A stretch of 64,000 nucleotides of DNA from Streptomyces xantholiticus (GCF_014651015.1 NZ_BMWB01000001.1:532137-596136); one strand, 5' to 3'; shown: positions 7,973 to 16,521, numbered from the stretch's first letter. The notes: generated from the sequence alone by a model not told the origin. A program made the numbers and translations.

Positions 7973-8755
7973 GTGCCGGTGGAGGTCACCTGGTGGGGTC
8001 ATGCCACCTGCACGATCGAGGACTCCGGGGTGCGGGTGCTGACCGACCCGTTGTTCGTGCGGCGCCTCGCCCATCTGCGGCGGCGCCGCGGTGAACTGCC
8101 GCCCCGGCAGGCGGCCGTCGCCGACGCCGTCCTCGTCTCCCATCTGCACTCCGACCATCTGCACCTGGCGTCGCTCGCGCGGCTCTCTCCCGGCACCCGG
8201 CTGGTCGTGCCGCGCGGCGCGGTACGTTCGGTGCCGGGGCTCGGCCGGCTGGTACGCGCGGCCGGGCTGCGGGTCACGGAGGTCGCGCCGGGCGAGAAGG
8301 TCCGGGTGCGCGAGCTGCTCGTACGGGCCGTGCCCGCCAAGCACGACGGGCGGCGGCTGCCGCTCGGACCGCACCGCTCACCGGCCCTCGGCTTCGTCGT
8401 CAGCGGCGAGTCCCACACGTACTTCGCGGGCGACACCGGCCTGTTCGACTCGATGGCCGACGAGGTCGGCCCGATCGACATGGCGCTGCTGCCCGTCGGC
8501 GGCTGGGGCCCGTACCTGGGCCACGGCCATCTGGACGCCGTTCGCGCGGCGCAGGCAGCGGCCCGGCTCTCGCCGCGGGCCGCCGTACCGGTGCACTACG
8601 GCACGTACTGGCCGATCGGGATGGACGCGATCAGACCGCACGAGTTCTACGCGCCCGGCGACGAGTTCGCGCGCAAGGCGGCGCAACTGGCACCGAAGGT
8701 GACAGTGCACCGGCTCGGGCACTGCGAGCGGATCGGGCCGGAGGGGACCAGGTGA
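7973..8755 (+). CDS. MBL-fold metallo-hydrolase (UlaG-like)
   Basis: 260 residues from a GTG at 7973 with a GAGGAGG site. It is a metallo-beta-lactamase-fold hydrolase: WWGHATCTIEDSG near the N terminus, the zinc motif HLHSDHLH (about residues 57-64), AGDTGLF (about 154-160) as the third metal ligand, and VPVHYGTYWP (about 204-213) with the last His. This is the UlaG-like branch with a short helical insertion; substrates are seldom known. Its stop codon overlaps the GTG start of the DedA gene (GTGA), so the pair is translationally coupled. Confidence 0.87.
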   Translation: MPVEVTWWGHATCTIEDSGVRVLTDPLFVRRLAHLRRRRGELPPRQAAVADAVLVSHLHSDHLHLASLARLSPGTRLVVPRGAVRSVPGLGRLVRAAGLRVTEVAPGEKVRVRELLVRAVPAKHDGRRLPLGPHRSPALGFVVSGESHTYFAGDTGLFDSMADEVGPIDMALLPVGGWGPYLGHGHLDAVRAAQAAARLSPRAAVPVHYGTYWPIGMDAIRPHEFYAPGDEFARKAAQLAPKVTVHRLGHCERIGPEGTR

Positions 8756-9417
8756 CGGCACAGCTCGCCGACGCGCTCGACCGGTTGTCCGAGCTGGTGC
8801 GGCAACTTCCTCCGGAGTCGACCCAGCAGGCCGTGGGCTATCCGTCCCTGTTCCTGCTGGTGGCTCTCGGAGCGCTGGTGCCAGTGGTGCCCACCGGCGC
8901 CGTGGTCAGTTCGGCCGCCGTGGTCGCCTTCCACCAGACCGCACCGCTCGCGCTGCTGTTCGTCTTCCTCGTCGCGTCGGCGGCCGCGTTCGCCGGTGAT
9001 GTGGCCCTCTACTGGCTGGGAGGGCGCGGGGTCCGGTCGAGGAACGGTTCGCGCTGGCTCGCCGCCCTGCGCGAACGCGCCGCGCCGGACCGGCTCGCGC
9101 AGGCCCAGCGAGGGCTCGACGAGCACGGGGTGACGGTGCTGGTGGTCTCCCGGCTGGTGCCCGCCGGGAGGGTGCCGATCATGCTGGCGTGCCTGCTGGC
9201 CAGGATGCCGCTGCGTCGCTTCGTCCGCGGTGACGCGCCCGCCTGCCTGGCGTGGGCCGCGACGTACGGCCTGATCGGCATCCTGGGCGGGTCGCTGTTC
9301 GCGGAGCCGTGGCAGGGCGTCGTCGCGGCGGTCGCCCTGACGGTGCTCGTCAGCGGCGTGCCGGCGCTGTGGCGCAGGCTCCGCCCGTCCCGCGGCTCAG
9401 ACGGTCAGCACGCGTGA
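8752..9417 (+). CDS. DedA/VTT-family membrane protein
   Basis: 221 residues with about five hydrophobic segments. DedA-family marks are GDVALYWLGGRGVR and the re-entrant-loop segment VSRLVPAGRVPIMLACLLARM with its essential arginine. DedA/VTT proteins are membrane transporters or lipid flippases of the undecaprenyl-phosphate/phosphatidylethanolamine type and support envelope homeostasis. The gene starts at a GTG overlapping the stop of the MBL-fold gene, and its 3' end overlaps the convergent second MBL-fold gene by 21 nt. Confidence 0.88.
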   Translation: MTAQLADALDRLSELVRQLPPESTQQAVGYPSLFLLVALGALVPVVPTGAVVSSAAVVAFHQTAPLALLFVFLVASAAAFAGDVALYWLGGRGVRSRNGSRWLAALRERAAPDRLAQAQRGLDEHGVTVLVVSRLVPAGRVPIMLACLLARMPLRRFVRGDAPACLAWAATYGLIGILGGSLFAEPWQGVVAAVALTVLVSGVPALWRRLRPSRGSDGQHA

Positions 9418-10428
9418 CCCGCCGACCGGCAGGTCCCACAACTCGTGGCGCGGCCGGCCGGTGCGCTCCCATGCGGCGCGCAGCCGTCGCAGGGGTTCCA
9501 CCACCGGCTCCGCGGACAGCACGAACGTCGCCCAGTGCATCGGCGCCATGTTCCTTGCCCCCAGGTCGGTGAAGGCCCGTACCGCCTCCTCCGGGTCGGT
9601 GTGCACGTCCCTGAGCCACCAGCGGGGGGCGTACGCCCCGATGGGGAGCAGCGCGAGATCGAGGGCGGGGTGCCGGCGGCCGATCTCCTCGAACCAGTGG
9701 CCGTAGCCGGTGTCTCCGGCGAAGTACACCGACCGGCCTTCGGCGTCGGTGAGCACCCAGCCGCCCCACAGGGTGCGGCAGGTGTCGAGCAGGGTGCGCT
9801 TGGACCAGTGGTGCGCCGGTACGAAGTCGAACCGTACGCCGCCGAGTTCGGCCCCCTCCCACCAGTCCAGTTCGGTGACGTGCGTGAACCGGCGACGGCG
9901 GAACCAGCGCCCGAGGGCCGCCGGGACGAAGAGCGGTGTGCGGCGGGGCAGCCGCCGCAGGGTGGGGGCGTCCAGATGGTCGAAGTGGTTGTGGCTGATG
10001 ACCACCGCGTCGACGGGCGGCAGGTCCTCCCAGCGGACGCCGACCGGAGTGATCCGTACGGGTGTGCCCAAGATACGGCGCGACCAGACGGGATCGGTCA
10101 GGACGGTGAGCCCGCCGATGCGCAGGATCCAGCTGGCGTGCCCGGCCCAGGTGACGGCGACGGTCCGCCCGTCCACCTCGGGCAGCGGTCCCGGCTCGAA
10201 CGGCAGCGCCGGGATGCCCCTCAGCCCTTCCGGGCCCGGACGCACCGCACCTTCCCTGGCGAGCCTGGCCATGGCGCGCACGCCGGGGAGCGGGGCGGTC
10301 AGCCGATCGGCGAAGCATCTGGGCCAGGTGCGCTGTCCGTACAGCGGGCGGGTGCGGGATCGTGGCTGCGGGTGGCGTGCTGCCGCCGGTGAGGTGGGCT
10401 CCGCCGGTCGCTCCGTCTGTTTCGCCAT
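9397..10428 (-). CDS. MBL-fold metallo-hydrolase, NAPE-PLD/RomA-like
   Basis: 343 residues. The architecture fits the N-acyl-phosphatidylethanolamine-phospholipase-D-like (RomA/YddR) branch of the metallo-beta-lactamase fold: a basic N-terminal extension, WAGHASWILRIGGLTVLTDP, the zinc motif SHNHFDHLD (about residues 155-163), PAHHWSKRTLLDT, YFAGDTGYG and a C-terminal PMHWATF. Enzymes of this branch hydrolyse acyl-phospholipids or act on lipid-like esters at the membrane. The N-terminal 60 residues are Arg/Pro-rich with no clear signal. Its 3' end overlaps the DedA gene tail to tail. Together with the first MBL gene it brackets DedA, which hints at a shared lipid theme. Confidence 0.85.
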   Translation of the reverse strand: MAKQTERPAEPTSPAAARHPQPRSRTRPLYGQRTWPRCFADRLTAPLPGVRAMARLAREGAVRPGPEGLRGIPALPFEPGPLPEVDGRTVAVTWAGHASWILRIGGLTVLTDPVWSRRILGTPVRITPVGVRWEDLPPVDAVVISHNHFDHLDAPTLRRLPRRTPLFVPAALGRWFRRRRFTHVTELDWWEGAELGGVRFDFVPAHHWSKRTLLDTCRTLWGGWVLTDAEGRSVYFAGDTGYGHWFEEIGRRHPALDLALLPIGAYAPRWWLRDVHTDPEEAVRAFTDLGARNMAPMHWATFVLSAEPVVEPLRRLRAAWERTGRPRHELWDLPVGGSRVLTV

Positions 10429-10507
10429 CGGGGTCTCCGATCAACGCGGGTCCGGGTCCTTCAGCGCTCCTGGCGTCCTGTCGCGTCCGTCCCGACGCGG
10501 GGATCAC

Positions 10508-11725
10508 TCACCGCAGATTCTCGAAAGCCGCTCCGAGCCTCTCCAACGCGGCGGTGACATGGGGCAGTTCCAGCGGGGCCGATGCGGCGAGCGATTCGAG
10601 CCGCTCCTCGTCGGTGGCGCCGAGGAAGGGCGCCGTGTCCAGCCGTACGTGCAGGGCGCCCAGCTCGTCGCCGAACCGGTGCCCGCCGGGCACCGGCATG
10701 TCGAGGCGCCCGCTCAGATGGTCCTCGAGCTCCATGGAGTCGGTGACGCCGCTTGCCGCGAGGCCGGCGCGCAACGGGCCGAGGTCCGCGTAGAGGTGGC
10801 GGCCGGCCTGCGGGGGCCGGGAGACCGCGCCGGCCGTCACGACCAGGTGGTGGACCGCGGCCGCGACGCGGGCGTGCAGGGCGGACGCGGCCGTCGCGCG
10901 CTCGGTGACCTCCGGAGGTTCGTCGAGCGCGTGCGCCGCGGCCGCGGCGACCGGGGCGGGGACGACGGCCCCGAGCGCGGTGAGGACGTCCAGGGTCCTG
11001 GCGCGCCGGGCCGCGCCGCGCTCGCCCTGCGGGAAGCGGGCGACGGCGACCGGCCAGGAGGACGGGGTGAGCGCCCCCGCGAGATCGCTGATGACGGTCA
11101 CGTCCTCGGGGTACATCTCGGCGGGGCTGACCAGCACCGTCTCGTGCGGCTCGTGCACCGTGTCGCGCCAGGTCTCGTCGCTGACGATGTGCAGACCCTC
11201 GCCGAGCGCCGCCTCGCAGGCCTCGCGCACGGTCTCCGGCGGGGCGACGGTGGCGGTCGGGTCGTCGGCGACGGACAGCAGCAGCAACCTGGGCCGGCCG
11301 CCCTCCGCCCGCACCCGGCGTACGGTCTCCAGCAGCGCGAACGGGTCCGGGACGCCACCGCACTCCGCGGGCACCGGCACATGGTAGGCGGGCCGCCCCA
11401 GCAGCCTCACCTGCGGAGTCCACCAGGCGGGGCACGGACGGGGCATCAGCACGTCGCCGTCGTAGGCGCCGAGCAGCGCGAAGAGCAGGGACTGGGCGCC
11501 GGACGCCGCGACGACCTCGCCCGGACGGGTGCGCAGTCCGCGCCGCCACCAGTACCCGCAGGCCGCCTCCCGCAGCGTCGGTCCGCCGCCGGGCGGCTCG
11601 CCCGCCGGGTCCCCCGCGGCCGCCGCCAGGACGGCGCTCAGGCCGGGCAGCACCGGAAGGCCGGCGCCGGGGGCGTGCGGCCCGTAGCGGACGGGTCCGC
11701 GGCCCTCCGTGTCCGTCCCGGTCAT
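10508..11725 (-). CDS. Aminotransferase-fold protein lacking any lysine
   Basis: 405 residues from the ATG at 11725, preceded by GGAGGTG. The fold type I aminotransferase layout is recognisable: an N-terminal helix, the ASGAQSLLFALLGAY cofactor-phosphate region, and the pyridine-ring aspartate in IVSDETWRDTV. The next strand, VISDLAGALTPSSWPV, sits where class I/II enzymes have the S-x-S-K Schiff-base lysine. No lysine is present there, or anywhere in the protein. The usual NPxNPTG segment is also replaced by ADDPTATVAPP. The protein therefore cannot form the normal internal aldimine with pyridoxal phosphate and is more likely a binding, regulatory or scaffold protein, or an enzyme with a different mechanism. 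It diverges from the PAP2/diacylglycerol-kinase gene. Confidence 0.8.
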   Translation of the reverse strand: MTGTDTEGRGPVRYGPHAPGAGLPVLPGLSAVLAAAAGDPAGEPPGGGPTLREAACGYWWRRGLRTRPGEVVAASGAQSLLFALLGAYDGDVLMPRPCPAWWTPQVRLLGRPAYHVPVPAECGGVPDPFALLETVRRVRAEGGRPRLLLLSVADDPTATVAPPETVREACEAALGEGLHIVSDETWRDTVHEPHETVLVSPAEMYPEDVTVISDLAGALTPSSWPVAVARFPQGERGAARRARTLDVLTALGAVVPAPVAAAAAHALDEPPEVTERATAASALHARVAAAVHHLVVTAGAVSRPPQAGRHLYADLGPLRAGLAASGVTDSMELEDHLSGRLDMPVPGGHRFGDELGALHVRLDTAPFLGATDEERLESLAASAPLELPHVTAALERLGAAFENLR

Positions 11726-11935
11726 CACGTCCACCTCCGCAGCCACTCGCACCCGGGTCGTCTGCCCGGTCCACGAGCCCTTTATACGAAGGATCGGTCG
11801 TCCTCGCCGCGCGGACGGGTCCGGGCGGCGGGGTGGGGGGCGAGTGAGGTGCGGGTGGCGTGCGGCTCGGATGGGGGCGGCGGCGCAGCGGTGGGCGGCG
11901 GCGTTACCGGAGCCGCCAAAGGGTAGACGCCGAGC

Positions 11936-13438
11936 ATGACCGACACGTACGTACCGGGACAACAGCCGCTCGACGGACAGATCGCGGCGCTGCTCAGAGG
12001 CTGGGACCGCCGCCTGTTCCACGCCGTGGCCGCACGTGAGTGGCCGGGCGCCGAGCCGGTGCTGCCGAAACTGAGCCGCAGCGCCAACCACGGGCTGCTC
12101 TGGTTCGGCGCGGCCGCCGGCATCGCCGCGCTGGGACGCGGCGCCCGCTCGCGGCGGGCGGCGGTGCGGGGAGTCGCTTCCCTCGCCGTCGCCTCCGCCG
12201 TCATCAACACCGTCGGCAAGCGGTCCGTGCGCAGGGCACGGCCGCTGCTCGATGCGGTGCCGGTGATACGGCAGTTGAAGCGGCAGCCGTTCACCACGTC
12301 GTTCCCCTCGGGCCACGCCGCGTCGGCGGCGGCGTTCGCGACCGGCGTCGCTCTGGAGTCGAAGGCGTGGGGCGCGGTCGTCGCACCGGTGGCGGCGTCC
12401 GTCGCGTTCTCGCGCGTCTACACCGGGGTGCACTACCCGAGCGACGTCCTCGTCGGCGCGGCACTCGGTGTGGGTGCGGCCTTCGCGGTGCGGGGCGCGG
12501 TGCCCACGAGGTCGCAACTGCCCGCGCCGGGCACCCCGCATGCCGATGCGCCGGCGCTGCCGGGCGGCGAGGACCTGGTCGTGATCGTCAACCGCGAGTC
12601 CGGGTCTGCGGACATGGCGCCGCTGGTGCGCGAGGCGCTGCCGCTCGCCGAGGTGGTGGAGTGCGCACCCGAGGAGCTGCGGGCGGAGTTGGAGAAGGCC
12701 GCGGGGCGCGGGCGCGCGCTGGGCATTGTCGGCGGCGACGGGACGATCAACAGGGCCGCGGCTGTCGCGGCGGAGCACGGCGTACCGCTCGCCGTCTTCC
12801 CCGGGGGCACGCTCAACCACTTCGCCTACGACCTCGGCATCGAGTCGCTCCATGACACCTGCCGTGCGCTCGCCGCAGGTGACGCGGTCCGGGTGGACCT
12901 GGGCCGGTTCACACCGGGCCCGGGCGGCAGCGCGGAACCGGGGCACTTCCTGAACACCTTCAGCCTCGGCGTCTACCCGGATCTCGTACGCATCAGGGAG
13001 CGCTGGTCACCGCGGATCGGCAGCTGGCCCGCCGGTGTGCTGGCGGCATCGATGGTGCTGCGCGCGCGGCATCCGCTGGAGGCCGAGGTGCAGGGCAGGC
13101 GTCGCCCGATGTGGCTGCTGTTCGCGGGCAACGGCGTCTACAAGGGTGTCGACCCCACGCCGGGCCACCGTCAGAACCTGGTGGACGGCCTGCTGGACGT
13201 TCGCGTGGTGCACGGCGGCCGGGCCCCGGGCTGGCGCCTGCTCGGTGCGGCCCTGGCCGGGAAGCTGAACCGCTCCCCCGTCCACGCGGCGCAGCAGCTG
13301 CGTCACCTCAGGATCGGCGGTCTGGCGCCGGGGACCCTGCTGGCCTACGACGGTGAAGTGGCGCAGGCTCCGAGCGAGTTGGTCGTGGACAAGATCACGG
13401 AGGCGCTCACCGTCTACCGTCCGCAGGCCCTGCTGTAG
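11936..13438 (+). CDS. PAP2 phosphatase / diacylglycerol kinase fusion
   Basis: 500 residues joining two lipid enzymes. The N-terminal part is a PAP2 acid phosphatase domain with its three motifs: KRSVRRARP, PSGHAAS and SRVYTGVHYPSD (about residues 88-170). From about 210 onward it is a diacylglycerol/sphingosine-kinase catalytic domain: VIVNRESGS, the glycine-rich GGDGTINRA and FPGGTLNHFAYDLGI, ending in a beta-rich domain (LLAYDGEVAQAPSE). Such fusions are frequent in Streptomyces. The two halves could interconvert phosphatidate and diacylglycerol, or act on polyprenyl-phosphate. Several hydrophobic segments in the PAP2 half imply membrane association. The gene follows a 210-nt divergent spacer. 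Confidence 0.88.
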   Translation: MTDTYVPGQQPLDGQIAALLRGWDRRLFHAVAAREWPGAEPVLPKLSRSANHGLLWFGAAAGIAALGRGARSRRAAVRGVASLAVASAVINTVGKRSVRRARPLLDAVPVIRQLKRQPFTTSFPSGHAASAAAFATGVALESKAWGAVVAPVAASVAFSRVYTGVHYPSDVLVGAALGVGAAFAVRGAVPTRSQLPAPGTPHADAPALPGGEDLVVIVNRESGSADMAPLVREALPLAEVVECAPEELRAELEKAAGRGRALGIVGGDGTINRAAAVAAEHGVPLAVFPGGTLNHFAYDLGIESLHDTCRALAAGDAVRVDLGRFTPGPGGSAEPGHFLNTFSLGVYPDLVRIRERWSPRIGSWPAGVLAASMVLRARHPLEAEVQGRRRPMWLLFAGNGVYKGVDPTPGHRQNLVDGLLDVRVVHGGRAPGWRLLGAALAGKLNRSPVHAAQQLRHLRIGGLAPGTLLAYDGEVAQAPSELVVDKITEALTVYRPQALL

Positions 13439-13544
13439 AGGCCCGCGCACGCCGGCAGCTGTGTCCACATAGTAAGAAACGGGTCTCGAAATACGGGATG
13501 TCGGCGTACCGTTGGCTGCACTCGCCTCAGCAGAAGGAGACGTC

Positions 13545-14354
13545 ATGCCGCAGGAGACCGCCGTCTACACCCACGGGCACCACGAGTCCGTGCTGCGCTC
13601 CCACACCTGGCGCACCGCCGCGAACTCCGCGGCATACCTGGTCGGCGAACTGCGGCCGGGACTCGACGTGCTGGACGTGGGCTGCGGGCCCGGCACCATC
13701 ACCGCCGACCTCGCGGAGCTGGTGGCGCCGGGCCGGGTCACCGCGGTCGACGCGGCGGAGAACGTGCTCGGGCAGGCGCGGGCGTACGCGGAGCAGCAGG
13801 GCCTGGACAACGTCCGCTTCGTGGTCGCCGATGTCCACGAGCTGGACTTCCCCGACGACTCGTTCGACGTCGTCCACGCCCACCAGGTGCTCCAGCACGT
13901 CGGGGACCCGGTGCGGGCACTGCAGGAGATGCGGCGGGTGTGCCGGCCGGGCGGCGTAGTCGCCGTGCGCGACAGCGACTACGGGGGGTTCACCTGGCAC
14001 CCCGGGCCACCGGCGCTGGACGAGTGGCTGGCGCTGTACCGGCGCGTCGCCCGCGCCAACGGCGGCGAGCCCGACGCCGGCCGCCGGCTGCTGTCCTGGG
14101 CCCGCGCCGCCGGTTTCACCGACATCACGGCCACCGCGGCCACCTGGTGCTTCGCCACACCCGCCGACCGCGCGTGGTGGAGCGGACTGTGGGCCGACCG
14201 CACCACCGGGTCGGTGTACGCGCAGCTCGCCGTGGAGGGCGGCCACGCCTCACGGGAACAGCTCGAGGCGATCTCCGACGCCTGGCGCGCCTGGGGCGAG
14301 CACCCCGACGCCTGGTTCATGGTTCCGCACGGCGAGCTGCTCTGCCGCGTGTGA
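13545..14354 (+). CDS. SAM-dependent class I methyltransferase
   Basis: 269 residues from the ATG at 13545, which has an AGAAGGAGAC site; an earlier in-frame start lacks one. Class I SAM-methyltransferase motifs: VLDVGCGPGTITADLA (motif I, about residues 44-59), VTAVDAAENVL (acidic residue of motif II), VVADVHELDFPDDSFDVVHAH (motif III) and RRVCRPGGVVAVRD (motif IV). It resembles UbiE/COQ5-like or arsenite-methyltransferase-like enzymes common in Streptomyces; the acceptor is unknown. It is followed by a VOC protein 58 nt downstream in the same direction. Confidence 0.86.
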   Translation: MPQETAVYTHGHHESVLRSHTWRTAANSAAYLVGELRPGLDVLDVGCGPGTITADLAELVAPGRVTAVDAAENVLGQARAYAEQQGLDNVRFVVADVHELDFPDDSFDVVHAHQVLQHVGDPVRALQEMRRVCRPGGVVAVRDSDYGGFTWHPGPPALDEWLALYRRVARANGGEPDAGRRLLSWARAAGFTDITATAATWCFATPADRAWWSGLWADRTTGSVYAQLAVEGGHASREQLEAISDAWRAWGEHPDAWFMVPHGELLCRV

Positions 14355-14412
14355 CGGGCGGGTCCCGGACTCTCCCTGCCGCCTGGCGCGGCTGCCAACT
14401 ACCCTCGTTCGT

Positions 14413-14769
14413 ATGGAGATCCTCGGAACCACCCTCCGCATCTGCGTAGACGACCTGGACGCCTCCGCGGCCTTCTACGAACGCCTCACCGGCGCCCCGC
14501 CGCTCCGCTTCGACCGCGGTGGGGTCTCCGTGGCGGCCGTCGGCTGCTTCCTGCTGATGAGCGGACCGGAGTCGGAGCTGGAGATCCTGCGCAAGGTGTC
14601 GGCGACGATCGCCGTCAAGGACGTGGACGACGCGCACGCCACGCTCAACGACGTCGGTGCCAAAGTGCTGGCCGGTCCGGTGGAGACGCCGGTGGGCCGG
14701 AACCTGATCGCCGTCCACCCCGACGGGTCGGTCTTCGAGTACGTCGACCGCAAGCCGGCGGCCGGCTGA
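14413..14769 (+). CDS. VOC-superfamily (glyoxalase-like) protein
   Basis: 118 residues, a single vicinal-oxygen-chelate domain made of two beta-alpha-beta-beta-beta units: LGTTLRICVDDLDASAAFYE and then IAVKDVDDAHATLNDVGAKV, ending LIAVHPDGSVFEYVD with the conserved C-terminal glutamate. Without partner ligands visible it could be a dioxygenase-, glyoxalase- or resistance-type protein; no substrate can be named. It follows the methyltransferase in the same direction and a terminator-like hairpin lies just after it. Confidence 0.82.
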   Translation: MEILGTTLRICVDDLDASAAFYERLTGAPPLRFDRGGVSVAAVGCFLLMSGPESELEILRKVSATIAVKDVDDAHATLNDVGAKVLAGPVETPVGRNLIAVHPDGSVFEYVDRKPAAG

Positions 14770-14777
14770 ACCGGCAG

Positions 14778-14815
14778 GCCGGGCGCCCTCCCCGATATTC
14801 GGTGGGCGCCGGGCC
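14778..14815. terminator. Hairpin terminator after the VOC gene
   Basis: GGCGCCC at 14782-14788 pairs perfectly with GGGCGCC at 14804-14810 around a 15-nt loop, and flanking GGCC/GGCC extends it imperfectly. It starts 12 nt after the VOC stop codon and lies ahead of the next gene. There is no T-run. Confidence 0.5.
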
Positions 14816-14884
14816 GAGGCCTCCGTAACGTTGCTCCCCGGCCGGTCACGGCCAGGTGGACGACGGGGAGCAAGGGGAGCAGGG

Positions 14885-15223
14885 ATGAGCACCCAGCACA
14901 CCTACCGGGTGATCGTGCGAGGCACCTGGGACGGGCCGACCGACGAGGGCCGCGCGGCGCTGCTCGCGGACGTGGACGACCACGGGCTCACGCAGATGCA
15001 GTTCACCGAGGAGGGCTCGCTCACCTACGACCGGACGCTCAAGCACTTCTCGTACCGCTTCGTCGTCGTCTCCGACGCGTCGGACGGCGACGAGATGGCC
15101 GCGGCGATCGCCGAGGACCGCGCGGAGCGCGCGCTGGCAGCGCTCGGGCACGCCCACGGCAGGCTCAGGTCCTCGGTGACGGACATGGACACCATGAAGG
15201 TCAACTACAAGGGCCGCCGCTGA
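14885..15223 (+). CDS. DUF6204-family protein
   Basis: 112 residues from the ATG at 14885; GGGGAGCAGGG provides the ribosome site and the frame is open upstream without a better start. The sequence (HTYRVIVRGTWDG, LTQMQFTEEGSLTYDRTLKHFSYR, ending KVNYKGRR) matches the actinobacterial DUF6204 type as I recall it: a small alpha/beta protein with no signal or membrane segment. Function is unknown. Its stop codon lies inside the 3' end of the convergent GNAT gene (19-nt overlap). Confidence 0.72.
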   Translation: MSTQHTYRVIVRGTWDGPTDEGRAALLADVDDHGLTQMQFTEEGSLTYDRTLKHFSYRFVVVSDASDGDEMAAAIAEDRAERALAALGHAHGRLRSSVTDMDTMKVNYKGRR

Positions 15224-15798
15224 CGGGCGCGGTCCGTCATCTCACGGGTGATCGCCCAGCGCTCGTGGTCGCGCCAGGCGCCGTCGATGTACAGGAAGTC
15301 GGGCGAATAGCCTTCGAGCCGGAAACCGGCGGACCGTACGAGTCCCAGTGAGGCGGTGTTGCCCGGCTGGATGTTGGCCTCCAGCCGGTGCAGGCCGAGG
15401 CCTTCGCCCTCGAAGGCGTACGCGACCAGCAGCCGCAGGGCATCGCCCATCAGGCCGCGGCCGAGCGCGTGCGCGAAGGCGCCGTAGCCGATGGCGCCGC
15501 TGAGGAACGCGCCGTGGACGATGTTGTTGACGTTGATGTATCCCGCGATCCTGCCGGTGGGGCGCTCGCAGACGAGGAAGCCGACCCGGGCGGGGTCCTC
15601 GATCAGACGCCGGGCATAGGTGGCGTAGTCGTCCTCGGTGAGCGGCGGGAAGAGCCAGGGCCTGTGATGAGCGGTGCTCCGCCGAGCGCACACGGTGAAC
15701 TCGGCGGCGTCCTCGTACGTGCAGTGGCGCAGGCCGACGCGTTCGCCGACGGTCAGGTAAGGGCGGACGGGGCCGTCGGCGGGCGGTGTCGCGGACAT
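15205..15798 (-). CDS. GNAT N-acetyltransferase, RimJ/RimL type
   Basis: 197 residues. A Gcn5-related acetyltransferase of the RimJ/RimL subgroup: RVGLRHCTYEDAAEF at the start of the fold, GYINVNNIVHGAF as the central strands, a loop GRGLMGDALRLL in the acetyl-CoA position, then GLHRLEANIQPGNTASLGLVRSAGF with the conserved N-x-x-S that orients the substrate. Members acetylate alpha-amino groups of ribosomal proteins or small molecules; the substrate here is unknown. It overlaps the DUF6204 gene tail to tail and is followed, 9 nt upstream on the same strand, by an SRPBCC gene, so the two may form an operon. Confidence 0.86.
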   Translation of the reverse strand: MSATPPADGPVRPYLTVGERVGLRHCTYEDAAEFTVCARRSTAHHRPWLFPPLTEDDYATYARRLIEDPARVGFLVCERPTGRIAGYINVNNIVHGAFLSGAIGYGAFAHALGRGLMGDALRLLVAYAFEGEGLGLHRLEANIQPGNTASLGLVRSAGFRLEGYSPDFLYIDGAWRDHERWAITREMTDRARQRRPL

Positions 15799-15807
15799 TT
15801 CGTCAGA

Positions 15808-16377
15808 TTACGGCACAGTCGGCACACACGGCCCTCTCCAGGGTGCGCTGCGCTCCGCTTCCGCGAGTGCTTTGATCCCCTGCAGTGACGCCTCGATGTT
15901 GGCGCGGAGTTCGCCGAGGCGGAAGGCCACGATCTCCTCCTCGCGCTCCGGCATCCTGTCGATGGCGAGGTTGACGCCGGAGCGGGCGGGGCCGATGCGT
16001 ACCGACTGCCGCAGGCGGGTGCCGCTGCCTTCGGCCTCCAGGGCGAACGACCATGTCGCGAGCGGGTGGGCGGGATCAGGGGCCTGCTCGGAGTACCTGC
16101 CGTCCGCGTCCACGACGGCCCAGCGGAACAGGCGCTGCTCCGCCACCTCCAGGACGTGGGATACGGTCCGCCATTCGCCGATCATCGGGTGGCGGTTGTG
16201 TCCGGCGAAGCAGGCTCCCACCTGCGGCTCGACGGCGTCGCCGAGCCATTCCGCACGCTGCAGCTCAGGGCTGAGGCGGGCCGGGAGGTGGATGTCCGTC
16301 ACCAGTTCCCAGACCACCTGCGGAGCGGCCTCGATGTACACGTCGTGGGCCGTGGCGGGCCCGTCGGCGTAACGCAT
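15808..16377 (-). CDS. SRPBCC-family (polyketide cyclase/START-like) protein
   Basis: 189 residues. A helix-grip SRPBCC domain: HDVYIEAAPQVVWELVTDIHLPARLSPELQRAEW is the classic N-terminal strand-helix, followed by ATWSFALEAEGSGTRLRQSVRIGP and the long C-terminal helix (EEEIVAFRLGELRANIEASLQGIKAL). Such proteins bind hydrophobic ligands; polyketide cyclases are one branch, but no cyclase-type cluster surrounds it, so a lipid or stress role is equally likely. It lies 9 nt before the GNAT gene and is divergent from the GntR regulator. Confidence 0.82.
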   Translation of the reverse strand: MRYADGPATAHDVYIEAAPQVVWELVTDIHLPARLSPELQRAEWLGDAVEPQVGACFAGHNRHPMIGEWRTVSHVLEVAEQRLFRWAVVDADGRYSEQAPDPAHPLATWSFALEAEGSGTRLRQSVRIGPARSGVNLAIDRMPEREEEIVAFRLGELRANIEASLQGIKALAEAERSAPWRGPCVPTVP

Positions 16378-16490
16378 GTCGTCCCCGTTCCTGCGGTTGA
16401 CTGCGCGCCCCTGCGGTTGGCCGCGCGGTGCCTGGCGACACTTTACGGGCGATACGGCGGCCCAGTGAGGCCACCCCCGACCTTGGCCTT

Positions 16491-16503
16491 CTTGTCAGAC
16501 AAG
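16491..16503. promoter_or_regulatory. GntR-type operator, CTTGTC-A-GACAAG
   Basis: Perfect 6-bp inverted repeat around one base; the inner 11 bases fit the T-N-G-T-NNN-A-C-N-A pattern known for GntR (FadR-type) regulators. It lies 75 nt upstream of the GTG of a GntR gene and just upstream of a possible promoter, so autoregulation is likely. Confidence 0.65.
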
Positions 16504-16521
16504 TTGGGCTACTGGGTCGCT

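Noticed and set aside
5317-8094. Very long open frame on the plus strand opposite the phosphodiesterase gene
   Set aside because: It is the GC-bias shadow of the minus-strand gene: no ribosome site, no recognisable domain, and a residue composition typical of antisense frames (Arg, Gly, Val, His-rich). Similar long antisense frames opposite the S9 peptidase, rocD, MFS and double dehydrogenase genes were rejected on the same grounds.
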